64,000 nt of DNA from DASQPR01 sp963727415 (GCA_963727415.1 CAVSGF010000002.1:868001-932000), one strand, 5' to 3'; shown: positions 45,820 to 55,597, numbered from the stretch's first letter. Notes: generated from the letters alone by a model not told the origin. Made by a program: numbers and translations.

Positions 45820-46530
45820 TCACATCCAGTCGGGGAGGGCCGGCAGCGACCCGTCCGGATCCACCGTCAGGTTCGATCCGGTCGAACGCCCGGCGAGCCA
45901 CGCCGCCACGTCCGGTGCGGAGCCGGAGACGACGATCGTCGGCGTACCGGTGCCGATTGACGGCACGTAAGCGAGACCATCGATCGCGAAGCCGATCGCC
46001 GGCATCGGGCCGGTGGAGCGGGGCCGGTCGGTGACCAGTTCGTGGATCAGCCGGTGGGTGAACGCTTCCGGCCAGTCGGCCGGTTCGTAGCCCAGGTCGA
46101 GATCGACATGGTGAACCTCGACCTCGCGGAGCCGCCGCCAAACCAGCTTGGCGGCCGGCCCCTGGGCACCGAGATCGGCGCCCCAAGCGGCCGCCGTCAT
46201 CCCCGCTATCGCCTCGACCAGCCGTTGGTGGGCGGCTCGCAGGTCATCGATCTGCTCGTCCTTGCTCCGCCCGGCGCCATCGGCGATCGCTTGCGCCCGA
46301 GCTTCCGGCGACGCGTACCCGGGCGTCTGCACGCCGGTACTCGCCCAGGTCAGCAGGTTGCACATGGCGTCGGCCTGGCGGCTGAGGTGGGTGAGGACGT
46401 GACCGCGGGTCCATTCGGGCAGTCGGCTGGGTTCGCCGATCTGGGCCTCCGTCATCCCGGCCACGCTCGCCATCAAGCCGGTGGTGGCGAGATCGAGATC
46501 GGGGGTGAGCGCTAGTGGATCAATCGTCAC
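45820..46530 (-). CDS. Maleylpyruvate isomerase family (mycothiol-dependent) protein
   Basis: 236 residues from a GTG at 46530. DinB-like four-helix N-terminus with RLPEWTRGHVLTHLSRQADAM (first metal His) and EVEVHHVDLDLGY (second metal region), the signature of mycothiol-dependent maleylpyruvate isomerase-like proteins, plus a C-terminal SCP2-like domain. The start is preceded by TACGGT six bases upstream and no Shine-Dalgarno, a leaderless arrangement. Substrate unknown. Confidence 0.85.
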   Translation of the reverse strand: MTIDPLALTPDLDLATTGLMASVAGMTEAQIGEPSRLPEWTRGHVLTHLSRQADAMCNLLTWASTGVQTPGYASPEARAQAIADGAGRSKDEQIDDLRAAHQRLVEAIAGMTAAAWGADLGAQGPAAKLVWRRLREVEVHHVDLDLGYEPADWPEAFTHRLIHELVTDRPRSTGPMPAIGFAIDGLAYVPSIGTGTPTIVVSGSAPDVAAWLAGRSTGSNLTVDPDGSLPALPDWM

Positions 46531-46665
46531 GGCTCGACCGTACCCCGTTAATGGGTTTCATATCTCGCGCTGGACCCCTACCGTTGACTTGGCACATCGA
46601 TCCAGGTCGAGAGGGGGTGGGACCTGTGTACCGATGGTTGTCCCGTCTCTCGAGCAGAGGATTGA

Positions 46666-47745
46666 ATGACTCTTGACTTGGCATCCCTCGGATGGGATGC
46701 GCAGATGGCTTCGACGTACGCGCGATATGACAAGCCCGGCCAGCGGCCCGGGCGGGTGATCCGGATGGATCGCGGCATAGCCACCGTGCTGACCGAGGCC
46801 GGCACCGAGCGGGCGAGCTTGGGGGGCTCGGCGCTGTTGCGGGCGAGCAAGGACCCGATCTCGTTGCCGTGCGCCGGCGACTGGGTGGTGGTCCGTCATT
46901 GGCCGGACCGCCGGAACACCGTGGAGGCGGTGCTGCCGCGCCGGACCCGGATCATCCGCGCGAACGCCAACCTGGAGTCGCGGGGGCAGATGCTGGCCGC
47001 GAACGTGGACGTCGCGGCGGTGGTGGAGCCGATGGATCCGGAGCCGGATCTCGGCCGGGTCGAGCGCATGCTCGCGCTGGCGTGGGACTCCAAGGCGGCA
47101 CCGGTGGTCCTGCTCACCAAATCGGACCTGGCCGGTGACCCGGTGGCGGTGGCGGGTCAGGTGGCCGACGCCTGCCCGGGTGTCGAGGTGATCCCGGTCA
47201 GCGGCGCTTCGGGTCTCAACGTCGACCGGGTCCGGGCGTTGATCCGGCCGGGGCGGACGCTGGCCTTGATCGGTACCTCCGGGTCGGGGAAGTCAACGCT
47301 GGTCAACGCGCTGGCCGGCGCGACCGTGATGGCAACCCAGCAGATTCGGCGTTCGGATGGCCGGGGGCGGCATACGACCACGTACCGTGCGCTGGTACCG
47401 CTGCCCGGCGGCGGCTGGGTTCTCGACACGCCGGGGATCCGCGCGGTCGGTGTCTTCGACGGCGATGAGGGCCTCGATCGCGCGTTCGCTGACATCGAGG
47501 AACTGGCCGGGATGTGCCGTTTCAAGGATTGTGCGCACAGTGGCGAACCAGACTGCGCCGTCTGGGCCGCGGTCGAGACCGGGGAACTGTCGCACCGGCG
47601 GCTGGAGAGCTGGCGCAAGCTGGAGCGGGAGTTGCACTGGCAGACGCGCCGCCGGCAGGCCCGGCTATCGGCGCAGCAACTGGCCGAGTGGAAGTACCGG
47701 CCAGGTGCGGAAAAGCGGATGATGCGGCGGGCTCGGGAGACCTGA
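46666..47745 (+). CDS. rsgA: Ribosome small subunit-dependent GTPase A
   Basis: 359 residues; AGAGGA precedes the ATG. OB-fold N-terminus, then a circularly permuted GTPase with G4 (LLTKSD) before G1 (GTSGSGKST) and G3 (DTPGI), and the C-terminal zinc knuckle CRFKDCAHSGEPDC. RsgA acts in late 30S maturation. The duplicated 11-mer TTGACTTGGCA occurs at 46584 and again at the start of the coding sequence (46673). Confidence 0.95.
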   Translation: MTLDLASLGWDAQMASTYARYDKPGQRPGRVIRMDRGIATVLTEAGTERASLGGSALLRASKDPISLPCAGDWVVVRHWPDRRNTVEAVLPRRTRIIRANANLESRGQMLAANVDVAAVVEPMDPEPDLGRVERMLALAWDSKAAPVVLLTKSDLAGDPVAVAGQVADACPGVEVIPVSGASGLNVDRVRALIRPGRTLALIGTSGSGKSTLVNALAGATVMATQQIRRSDGRGRHTTTYRALVPLPGGGWVLDTPGIRAVGVFDGDEGLDRAFADIEELAGMCRFKDCAHSGEPDCAVWAAVETGELSHRRLESWRKLERELHWQTRRRQARLSAQQLAEWKYRPGAEKRMMRRARET

Positions 47746-47808
47746 TCGGTCACCGTCCCGGCGCCATGATCGCAGACTCTCATATCGCGTACTCGTGATC
47801 GCGACCGT

Positions 47809-47848
47809 CATGATCACGGCCTTCATGATCGCGGCCTTCATGATCGGG
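47809..47848. repeat. 15-bp tandem repeat, about 2.7 copies
   Basis: CATGATCACGGCCTT, CATGATCGCGGCCTT and a partial CATGATCGGG. Further GATCGCG words nearby suggest a larger decayed array from 47764. Confidence 0.8.
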
Positions 47849-48148
47849 TATCGCGGTCGTTCACGTCGGGATACCGTCGCGGGCGAGCGCGGTAAGCGAT
47901 CATCGCGGCCGTGATCTCCGTGCTGGTCGGGCGCCGGCCTGCTTTGGGTGGCCGAGCCGGGTAGTCTCGGTTCGGCGCGGCGGCGGGGTGCCAATGATCT
48001 CGCCTGGCTGCCGCCGTCGCGTGGACTCGTTAGCAGTTTTGTCGTACCGGGTGTTTAGAGTCGCGGCGGGCATGACCGGGCTCGTCGCCGGCTTGCTGAT
48101 CTGGCGGGTGGGTCGTCTTTCATCTCATCCGGCGATCGGCGTCGGGGG

Positions 48149-48196
48149 TGATCCGTCTTGGAGATGATCTGTCTTGGAGATGATCCGTCTCGGAGA
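48149..48196. repeat. 16-bp tandem repeat, three copies
   Basis: TGATCCGTCTTGGAGA, TGATCTGTCTTGGAGA and TGATCCGTCTCGGAGA at 48149, 48165 and 48181; a fourth partial copy follows. Confidence 0.9.
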
Positions 48197-48360
48197 TGGT
48201 CGGCGTGGGAATGCCCGCAGGCACGTTGGTGGTTGGGTTGATGCCAGGTGGCAGGGCCGGCGCTGCCGATGGGCCGCCGACGGAAATGGGCATAACTGGA
48301 CGTCGGGACGGCACCAGCCGTCACGGCAAAGCTGAACTTCGCGGGTGAGGTTGGGAACCG

Positions 48361-51300
48361 GTGTCGGACCGTTTGATCGTTCGTGGAGCGCGCGAGCACA
48401 ACCTGCGCGATGTGAACCTGGACTTGCCGCGCGACAAGATGATCGTGTTTACCGGCCTGTCCGGATCGGGCAAGTCGAGCCTGGCGTTTGACACGATCTT
48501 CGCCGAAGGGCAGCGGCGATATGTCGAGTCGCTGTCGTCGTACGCCCGGCAGTTTCTCGGCCAGATGGACAAGCCCGATGTCGACTTCATCGAGGGTCTG
48601 TCACCGGCCGTCTCGATCGACCAGAAATCCACGTCCCGCAATCCCCGATCGACCGTCGGCACCATCACCGAGGTCTACGACTACCTGCGGTTGCTGTTCG
48701 CCCGGATCGGCGACCCGCATTGCCCCAACTGTGGTCGCCCGATCAGCCGCCAGACCCCCCAGCAGATCGTCGACCGGGTGCTCGCGATGGATGAGGGCAT
48801 CCGGTTCCAGGTGCTGGCGCCAGTGATCCGGGGCCGCAAGGGGGAGTACGTCGATCTGTTCGCGGATCTCCAGTCGCGCGGGTTCGCCCGGGTACGGGTC
48901 GACGGGGTGGTGCACCAGCTCACCGATCCGCCCAAGCTCAAGAAGCAGGAGAAGCACACCATCGAGGTGGTGGTGGACCGGCTGGCCGTCAAGGACTCGG
49001 CGAAGCAGCGGCTCACCGACTCGATCGAGACCGCGCTGAAGCTGGCCGGCGGCGTGGTGGTGCTCGAGTTCGTCGATCTTCCGGATGACGACGAGCATCG
49101 CGAGCGCACCTTCTCCGAGCACCTCGCGTGCCCCTACTGCGACCTGTCGTTCGAGAAGCTTGAGCCCCGTTCGTTCTCGTTCAACGCGCCCTATGGCGCC
49201 TGCCCGGAGTGCTCCGGCCTCGGCACCAAGAAGGAGGTCGACCCGGAGCTGATCATCCCGGACCCGGAGAAGTCGCTGCGCGAGGGCGCCGTCCAGCCGT
49301 GGTCGGGCGGGCACACCCTGGAGTACTTCCTGCGGCTGCTGGAGGCGCTCGGTCGCGAGGAGGGCTTCAACCTCGACACGCCGTGGCGAGCGATCTCCGA
49401 TCGCGGGCAGAAGACCATCCTGTACGGCTCCGAGGATCAGGTGCACGTCCGGTTCCGCAACCGGTACGGCCGTGACCGGTCGTATTACACCGGATTCGAA
49501 GGCGTGGTCCAGTGGGTGGAGCGGCGCCACGCCGACACCGAGTCGGACTGGTCCCGGGAGAAGTACGAGGGCTACATGCGGGACGTGCCGTGCGGTGCGT
49601 GCGGCGGTGCCCGGCTCAAGCCGGAGATCCTCGCGGTGACCATTGGCGGCCGCAACATCGCCGAGGTGTGCGAACTGTCGATCGGTGACTGCGCCGGGAT
49701 GCTGAACGAGACGGAGCTGACCGACCGGCAGAAGCTGATCGCCGAGCGGGTCCTCAAGGAGGTCAACGCCCGGCTCCGGTTCCTGGTCGACGTCGGTCTG
49801 GACTACCTGTCGCTGGACCGGCCGGCCGGCACGCTGTCCGGTGGCGAGGCGCAACGGATCCGGCTGGCCACCCAGATCGGCTCGGGTCTGGTCGGCGTGC
49901 TGTACGTGCTGGACGAGCCGTCGATCGGCCTGCACCAGCGGGACAATCACCGCTTGATCGAGACGCTGGAGCGGCTGCGCAGCCTGGGCAATACGCTGAT
50001 CGTGGTCGAGCATGACGAGGACACCATCCGGACCGCGGACTGGATCGTCGACATCGGTCCGGGGGCGGGCGAGCACGGTGGTCACATTGTGCACAGCGGC
50101 AGCTTCGACGACCTGGTGGCCAACGAGGAGTCGATCACCGGGGCATACCTGGCCGGGCGGCGGTCGATTCCGACCCCGGCGGTGCGCCGCCCCCGTACCT
50201 CCGGGCGTGAACTGGTGGTGCACGGTGCCCGCGAGCACAATCTGCGCAACGTCACCGTCGGGTTCCCTCTTGGCCAGTTCATCGCCATCACCGGGGTGTC
50301 CGGGTCGGGCAAGTCGACGCTGGTGAACGACATCCTGTACGCGGTCCTCGCCAACCAGATCAATGGCGCCCGGCTGGTACCGGGCCGGCACACCCGGGTG
50401 TCTGGCCTGGACCACGTGGACAAGGTGGTCGGTGTCGATCAGTCTCCGATCGGCCGGACCCCGCGGTCGAACCCGGCCACCTACACCGGCGTCTTCGACA
50501 ACGTGCGGAAGCTCTTCGCCGAGACCTCCGAGGCGAAGGTCAGGGGATACGGCCCGGGCCGGTTCTCGTTCAACGTCAAGGGCGGCCGGTGCGAAGCGTG
50601 CGCCGGCGACGGGACGATCAAGATCGAGATGAACTTCCTTCCCGATGTGTACGTGCCATGCGAGGAGTGCAAGGGCGCCCGGTACAACCGCGAGACACTC
50701 GAGGTGCACTACAAGGGCCGGACCATCGCCGATGTGCTGAACATGCCGATCGAGGAGGCGGCGTCGTTCTTCGGGGCGATCCCGGCCATCCACCGGCACC
50801 TCAAGACGCTGGTCGAGGTCGGTCTCGGATACGTCCGCCTTGGACAGCCGGCGCCGACGTTGTCCGGCGGCGAGGCGCAGCGCGTGAAGCTGGCGAGCGA
50901 GTTGCAGAAGCGCTCTACCGGGCGGACCGTCTACGTACTGGACGAGCCGACCACCGGCCTGCACTTCGAAGACATACGCAAGCTTCTGCTGGTGCTGGAG
51001 GGGCTGGTCGACAAGGGCAACACCGTCATCGTCATCGAGCACAACCTGGACGTGATCAAGACCGCCGACTGGCTGATCGACATGGGTCCGGGCGGCGGCA
51101 GCAAGGGCGGCCAAGTGGTGGCGATCGGCTCGCCCGAGGAAGTGGCCGAACTTCCGGAAAGCCATACCGGCGAGTTTCTGCGGCACATGCTCGGACTGAC
51201 CGGTCCCGCCGCTGGGTCCCCGGAGGCCGCCGCGCGGGCCGCGCAAGCCAACGCGGGCGTGGCGCCGGTCCGGACCGACGCCGCCGCCGGTTCCGCGAGT

Positions 51301-51579
51301 CGCTCGGGCGCCAGAACGAAGACGCGGAGGGCCTCCGGCGCCAAGGCACCGGCGGCAAAGACGTCTGCGGCGGAGCCGTCATCGGCGGAGCCGTCCCGGG
51401 CCGGGTCGTCCCCGGCCAAGTCGCCGGGCGGCAAGGCCGCGAAGGCGGCGGGGACAAAGGCGGCGGGGACAAATGCGGCGGGGACAAAGGCGAGCAAGGC
51501 CGCCAAGGCCTCGTCGCCGGCGGCGCCGCCGGCACCGAGGAAGGTCACGTCGGCGAAGGCAGCCGCCAGGTCCCGGTAA
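48361..51579 (+). CDS. uvrA: Excinuclease ABC subunit A with Lys/Ala-rich tail
   Basis: 1072 residues from a GTG. Two ABC ATPase modules: Walker A GLSGSGKSS (residues ~29-37) and GVSGSGKST (~645), two LSGGEAQR signatures, and zinc-finger CxxC pairs (CPYCDLSFEK ... CPECSG; CEACAGDG ... CEECKG). UvrA normally ends near residue 950 after the HMLG segment; here ~130 residues of Ala, Lys, Ser and Pro follow, including a 15-bp DNA repeat encoding AGTKA units. This resembles histone H1-like tails and could add non-specific DNA binding. It locates DNA damage for nucleotide excision repair. Confidence 0.96.
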   Translation: MSDRLIVRGAREHNLRDVNLDLPRDKMIVFTGLSGSGKSSLAFDTIFAEGQRRYVESLSSYARQFLGQMDKPDVDFIEGLSPAVSIDQKSTSRNPRSTVGTITEVYDYLRLLFARIGDPHCPNCGRPISRQTPQQIVDRVLAMDEGIRFQVLAPVIRGRKGEYVDLFADLQSRGFARVRVDGVVHQLTDPPKLKKQEKHTIEVVVDRLAVKDSAKQRLTDSIETALKLAGGVVVLEFVDLPDDDEHRERTFSEHLACPYCDLSFEKLEPRSFSFNAPYGACPECSGLGTKKEVDPELIIPDPEKSLREGAVQPWSGGHTLEYFLRLLEALGREEGFNLDTPWRAISDRGQKTILYGSEDQVHVRFRNRYGRDRSYYTGFEGVVQWVERRHADTESDWSREKYEGYMRDVPCGACGGARLKPEILAVTIGGRNIAEVCELSIGDCAGMLNETELTDRQKLIAERVLKEVNARLRFLVDVGLDYLSLDRPAGTLSGGEAQRIRLATQIGSGLVGVLYVLDEPSIGLHQRDNHRLIETLERLRSLGNTLIVVEHDEDTIRTADWIVDIGPGAGEHGGHIVHSGSFDDLVANEESITGAYLAGRRSIPTPAVRRPRTSGRELVVHGAREHNLRNVTVGFPLGQFIAITGVSGSGKSTLVNDILYAVLANQINGARLVPGRHTRVSGLDHVDKVVGVDQSPIGRTPRSNPATYTGVFDNVRKLFAETSEAKVRGYGPGRFSFNVKGGRCEACAGDGTIKIEMNFLPDVYVPCEECKGARYNRETLEVHYKGRTIADVLNMPIEEAASFFGAIPAIHRHLKTLVEVGLGYVRLGQPAPTLSGGEAQRVKLASELQKRSTGRTVYVLDEPTTGLHFEDIRKLLLVLEGLVDKGNTVIVIEHNLDVIKTADWLIDMGPGGGSKGGQVVAIGSPEEVAELPESHTGEFLRHMLGLTGPAAGSPEAAARAAQANAGVAPVRTDAAAGSASRSGARTKTRRASGAKAPAAKTSAAEPSSAEPSRAGSSPAKSPGGKAAKAAGTKAAGTNAAGTKASKAAKASSPAAPPAPRKVTSAKAAARSR
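51445..51489 (+). repeat. 15-bp tandem repeat in the uvrA tail
   Basis: Three units of GCGGCGGGGACAAAK at 51445, 51460 and 51475, in frame. Confidence 0.88.
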
Positions 51580-51733
51580 GCCGCCGGGCCGAGCTGCCGG
51601 GCCGGTCCGGCGGCGCGACTTTCGCTGATCCGAGCGCCGGACCGGCCGCGATCGGTGCGGCGTAGCTCACATTCGGGCCTGCCAGCAGGGGTGAGGATCC
51701 CGGTTCTCAGGTCAAGCGTGTTAACTGGCGCCC

Positions 51734-52204
51734 ATGGCTGACCGACTGAGCACCGACGACCTGGCCGTCGATCATCCCGACGACCAGCCCGCCCAGCAGC
51801 CCAACCGGCGCACCGTCCTGCTCGGTGCCGGCGCGCTCGGGAGCGCGGCGGTGCTGGCCGCCTGCGGCACCGGCGGCACCGGCAACCCGGACACCGTGAC
51901 CGGTAACGGCGCCGGCAACCCAGACCTCGGGCCGACCAGCGAGATCCCGGTCGGCGGCGGCAAGATCTTCACGGACCAGAACGTGGTGGTGACCCAGCCC
52001 ACGAAGGACACTTTCAAGGGCTTCAGCGCCACCTGCACCCACCAGGGTTGCCAGGTCGGCCGGATCGCCGACGGCACGATCGATTGCATGTGTCACGGCA
52101 GCCGGTTTTCGATCGTGGATGGGTCGGTCACGAACGGCCCGGCTCGGCGGCCGCTCGGCAAGGCGAACATAACGGTCGCCGGCGGCGAGATCACGCTGGC
52201 CTGA
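51734..52204 (+). CDS. Rieske [2Fe-2S] protein with Tat/lipoprotein signal
   Basis: 156 residues. The N-terminus has a twin-arginine-like NRRTVLLGAG followed by a hydrophobic stretch and a lipobox LAAC near residue 44, so it is probably Tat-exported and lipid-anchored. A Gly/Thr/Asn linker leads to the Rieske domain with CTHQGC and CMCHGSRF supplying the two Cys-His pairs. An electron carrier on the outer face of the membrane; partner unknown. Confidence 0.92.
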   Translation: MADRLSTDDLAVDHPDDQPAQQPNRRTVLLGAGALGSAAVLAACGTGGTGNPDTVTGNGAGNPDLGPTSEIPVGGGKIFTDQNVVVTQPTKDTFKGFSATCTHQGCQVGRIADGTIDCMCHGSRFSIVDGSVTNGPARRPLGKANITVAGGEITLA

Positions 52205-52297
52205 GCCGGACCGTGCCGGCCTCAAGCCCGATCGCGCCGGCCTCAGCCCAATCCGTTTCCCCGGAGCGCGTATCCGGGCTCTGTCGGAGCACTGAAG

Positions 52298-52310
52298 TAG
52301 GCTCTGGCAC
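52298..52310 (+). promoter_or_regulatory. Candidate leaderless -10 element of uvrC
   Basis: TAGGCT at 52298-52303 followed by exactly seven bases and the GTG start at 52311, with no Shine-Dalgarno: the standard TANNNT-N7-start leaderless layout. Confidence 0.5.
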
Positions 52311-54452
52311 GTGGTTGACCCGTCGTCCTACCGTCCGCCGACCGGAACCATCCCGGAGTCGCCGGGCGTCTACCGGTTCCGCGACGCCGGTGGCCGGGTC
52401 ATCTACGTAGGCAAGGCAAAGAGCCTGCGCAGCCGCCTTAACTCATACTTCGCCGATCCGTGGACGCTGCACGCGCGGACCAAGCAGATGGTGACCACCG
52501 CGGCGAGCGTGGATTGGGTCACCGTCGGCACCGAGGTCGAGGCGCTCCAGTTGGAGTACGCCTGGATCAAGGAGTACGACCCCCGGTTCAATGTGCGCTA
52601 CCGGGACGACAAGTCGTATCCGTACCTGGCGGTCACGCTTGACGAGGAATTTCCACGGCTCCAGGTGATGCGCGGAGCCAAACGCAAGGGCGTGCGCTAT
52701 TTCGGCCCGTACTCGCATGCCTGGGCCATTCGCGAGACTCTCGACCTGCTGCTGCGAGTCTTCCCGGCCCGAACCTGCTCGGCCGGGGTGTTCAAGCGCA
52801 GCGGCCAGATCGGCCGGCCGTGCCTGCTCGGCTACATCGGCAAGTGCTCGGCGCCGTGCGTCGGTCGCGTCGACGCGGACCAGCACCGCCGGATCGTCGA
52901 GGACTTCTGCGACTTCATGGCCGGCAAGACCGACACCATGATGCGACGCCTGGACCGCCAGATGCAGGCGGCCTCCGGCAACCTGGAGTTCGAGCTGGCG
53001 GCCCGCCTCCGCGACGATCTGGCCGCACTGCGGCGGGCGATGGAGAAGCAGGCGGTGGTGTTCGGCGACGGCACCGACGCCGACGTCGTCGCGTTCGCCG
53101 AAGATCAGCTCGAGGCCGCGGTCCAGGTGTTTCACGTGCGCGGCGGGCGCGTACGCGGCCAGCGCGGCTGGGTGGTCGACAAGACCGAGGACCTGACCAT
53201 GGGCGACCTGGTCCACCATTTCTGCACCCAGGTGTACGGCGCCGAGCACGGCGAAACCGACGTACCGAAGGAACTGCTGGTCCCGGAGTTGCCCGCCGAC
53301 GCGGACGCCCTCGCCGACTGGCTGTCCGAGCACCGTGGCAGCCGGGTTCAGATCCGGGTGCCGCAGCGCGGTGACAAGAAGACCCTGATCGAGACCGTCG
53401 CGCGGAACGCGGGTGAGGCGCTGGCCCGGCACAAGCTCAAGCGCGCCTCCGATCTGACGACCCGCAGCAAGGCACTGGAGGAGATCGCCGAGGCGCTCGG
53501 CATGGATCAGGTGCCGCTGCGCATCGAGTGCTTCGACGTCTCGCAGATCCAGGGCACCGACGTGGTCGCCAGCATGGTGGTCTTCGAGGACGGTCTGTCC
53601 CGGCGCGGCGAGTACCGCCGCTTCATTGTCCGGGGCGATACCGATGACCTGGCCGCGATGTCCGAGGTGCTGCGCCGGCGGTTCTCCCGATACCTGGAAG
53701 CGGCCGCCGCCAGCGGTGACTTCGCCACCGACGCAACCAGCGACGAGGAGAACGGCGACGCCGGGCCCGGTGCGGACGGCGCCGATCAAACCAGCGCCGA
53801 TCAAGATGGCGCCGATCAAACCAGCGCAGATCAAGATGGCGCCGATCGAACCGGCGCCCGCGGCGCCATCGGAGGCGATCGCGATGGCCAGCCCACCGCC
53901 GGTGAGGGCAACCCGCGCCGGCGGTACGCCAAGTTCGCCTACCCGCCGCAACTGCTCGTGGTCGACGGCGGTGCTCCGCAGGTCCAGGTGGCCGCGCAGG
54001 TCCTGGCCGATCTCGGCATCGATGACATCGCGGTCTGTGGCCTGGCCAAGCGCCTGGAAGAAGTATGGCTGCCCGATGATGAGTTCCCGGTGGTCCTGCC
54101 GCGTACGTCGGAGGCGCTTTATCTACTTCAGCGAGTGCGCGATGAGGCCCACCGGTTCGCTATTACGTTCCACCGCGAGCGGCGCTCCAAGCGGATGACC
54201 GCGTCGACCCTGGACTCGATCGCCGGGCTCGGCGAGGTCCGGCGCAAGGCGCTGCTCACCCGGTTCGGATCGTTGAAACGGCTGAGTGCCGCCTCGGTCG
54301 AGGAGATCGAGTCGGTGCCCGGAATCGGGCGGCGCACCGCGGAGGCGATTATGGCCGCGCTGCGCGGCGATACTGAGGTGCGGCGCGTCGAGGGTCCGGA
54401 ACGGACCGAGCTGGTCCCGGCTGAGGCGGACGATGCCTCGCCGTCAACATAA
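52311..54452 (+). CDS. uvrC: Excinuclease ABC subunit C with acidic low-complexity insert
   Basis: 713 residues. GIY-YIG nuclease (PGVYRFRDAGGRVIYVGKAK), a Cys-rich loop (RTCSAGVF ... RPCLLGYIGKCSAPC), UVR motif, the RNase H-like domain (CFDVSQIQGTDVVASMVVF; LLVVDGGAPQV) and C-terminal helix-hairpin-helix (SIAGLGEVRRKALL, VPGIGRRTAEAI). Inside the RNase H-like domain, residues ~475-530 are an Asp/Gln/Ser/Ala insert created by a 15-bp DNA repeat. It makes the 5' and 3' incisions in excision repair. It is the first gene of the uvrC-rapZ-yvcK-whiA block. Confidence 0.96.
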   Translation: MVDPSSYRPPTGTIPESPGVYRFRDAGGRVIYVGKAKSLRSRLNSYFADPWTLHARTKQMVTTAASVDWVTVGTEVEALQLEYAWIKEYDPRFNVRYRDDKSYPYLAVTLDEEFPRLQVMRGAKRKGVRYFGPYSHAWAIRETLDLLLRVFPARTCSAGVFKRSGQIGRPCLLGYIGKCSAPCVGRVDADQHRRIVEDFCDFMAGKTDTMMRRLDRQMQAASGNLEFELAARLRDDLAALRRAMEKQAVVFGDGTDADVVAFAEDQLEAAVQVFHVRGGRVRGQRGWVVDKTEDLTMGDLVHHFCTQVYGAEHGETDVPKELLVPELPADADALADWLSEHRGSRVQIRVPQRGDKKTLIETVARNAGEALARHKLKRASDLTTRSKALEEIAEALGMDQVPLRIECFDVSQIQGTDVVASMVVFEDGLSRRGEYRRFIVRGDTDDLAAMSEVLRRRFSRYLEAAAASGDFATDATSDEENGDAGPGADGADQTSADQDGADQTSADQDGADRTGARGAIGGDRDGQPTAGEGNPRRRYAKFAYPPQLLVVDGGAPQVQVAAQVLADLGIDDIAVCGLAKRLEEVWLPDDEFPVVLPRTSEALYLLQRVRDEAHRFAITFHRERRSKRMTASTLDSIAGLGEVRRKALLTRFGSLKRLSAASVEEIESVPGIGRRTAEAIMAALRGDTEVRRVEGPERTELVPAEADDASPST
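53781..53855 (+). repeat. 15/30-bp tandem repeat in uvrC
   Basis: Five 15-bp units alternate GCCGATCAAACCAGC and GCCGATCAAGATGGC, giving a 30-bp higher-order repeat that encodes ADQTS-ADQDG. Confidence 0.9.
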
Positions 54453-54547
54453 GATCGCAGGAGAGGCGGGCACCGGACCGGCACGCCAGCCGGGCGCCGT
54501 GGGGGTGCGGAGCGCGGGTGCCAGTGGGCGGACACGAGGATGCAGTG

Positions 54548-55597
54548 GTGAGGACCGATATCGAGGATCCGGCCGGCGCGGCCGGCGGCGGCGGTGACGC
54601 GCCCGGGGGTGACGCGCCCGGCGGCTATACCCGCATCGGTGGCCCTGGCAGCGATCGAGAGGCCACCGGCGACACCGGTATCCGCGACACCAATATCGAG
54701 GCTCTGCCGAACGACGTGGCCGGACGCCCACCACGTGGCGAGACGGATCTCGTCATCGTCACCGGCCTGTCCGGCGGTGGCCGGAGCACGGTGGCACGAG
54801 CGCTGGAGAACGTCGGCTTCTACGTGGTGGACAACCTGCCTCAGGCGCTGATGCTGGACATGGCCGAACTCGCGTACAAGGCGGGTGGCGCCGCGCGCCG
54901 TACCGCGATGGTTCTCGACGTGCGGTCCCGTGCCTTCTCAACCGACCTGGCCGGAGCCGTGGCCGCGCTGAAGGACAGTGGCTTCTCACCCCGTGTGGTG
55001 TTCGTCGACGCCGATAATGAGGTGCTGATCCGGCGGTTCGAGAATGTGCGGCGCTCGCACCCGCTGCAGGGCACCGGCCGATTGTCGGACGGGATCGCGG
55101 CCGAGCGAGAGCTGCTCGCCGAGGCACGCAACACCGCCGACGTGCTGATCGATACCAGCCACTTGAACGTCAACCAGCTGAGGCGCCGGGTCGAGGAGCT
55201 GTTCGGCGGCGAGGACGCCAGGCGCCTGCACGCGACGGTCCTGTCGTTCGGGTTCAAGTACGGACTTCCGCCGGACGCCGACTTCGTGCTCGACGCCAGG
55301 TTCCTGCCGAACCCGTTCTGGGAGCGGGAACTGCGCGACCATACCGGGCTCGACGACGCCGTCAGCCGGTACGTGCTGAACCAGCGCGGCGCACGCACGT
55401 TCGTGGAGACCTACGCGCGGCTGATCACCGCTACCGCGCCCGGGTTCGAGCGCGAGGGCAAGCGGTACCTGACCGTGGCGGTCGGCTGCACCGGCGGTAA
55501 GCACCGCAGCGTCGCCATCGCCGAGGAACTCGCCAAGCGGCTGCGCGACCTTCGGGTCGTGGTGGCCGCGCAGCACCGGGACCTGGGGCGCGAGTGA
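54548..55597 (+). CDS. rapZ: RNase adapter / nucleotide-binding protein RapZ
   Basis: 349 residues from the GTG at 54548, with GAGG eight bases upstream. After a ~60-residue Gly/Asp-rich leader come the P-loop GLSGGGRST, VDNLPQAL, FVDADNEVLIRRF, RRSHPL and the C-terminal SFGFKYGLP ... PFWERELRDHTG and VGCTGGKHRSVA. In actinobacteria it is linked to envelope and sporulation control through its neighbours. The last bases overlap yvcK (GTGA). Confidence 0.94.
   Translation: MRTDIEDPAGAAGGGGDAPGGDAPGGYTRIGGPGSDREATGDTGIRDTNIEALPNDVAGRPPRGETDLVIVTGLSGGGRSTVARALENVGFYVVDNLPQALMLDMAELAYKAGGAARRTAMVLDVRSRAFSTDLAGAVAALKDSGFSPRVVFVDADNEVLIRRFENVRRSHPLQGTGRLSDGIAAERELLAEARNTADVLIDTSHLNVNQLRRRVEELFGGEDARRLHATVLSFGFKYGLPPDADFVLDARFLPNPFWERELRDHTGLDDAVSRYVLNQRGARTFVETYARLITATAPGFEREGKRYLTVAVGCTGGKHRSVAIAEELAKRLRDLRVVVAAQHRDLGRE

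Larger units (their letters stand above)
47746..48360. other. Non-coding gap upstream of uvrA with two repeat arrays
   Basis: 615 bases without a supportable gene. It contains a 15-bp array at 47809-47848 and a 16-bp array at 48149-48196. I searched by eye for a LexA-type box (TCGAAC-N4-GTTCGA) and did not find one. Confidence 0.6.

Noticed and set aside
47746..48360. LexA (SOS) box upstream of uvrA.
   Set aside because: No TCGAAC-N4-GTTCGA-like palindrome was found by eye.
48601..51246. 881-codon open frame antisense to uvrA, and similar long antisense frames over 6265-8046, 14217-15845, 27306-28982, 29462-31261 and 52443-53951.
   Set aside because: They are mirror images of high-GC coding DNA; the sense proteins are clearly recognisable, and the antisense products show no family motif.
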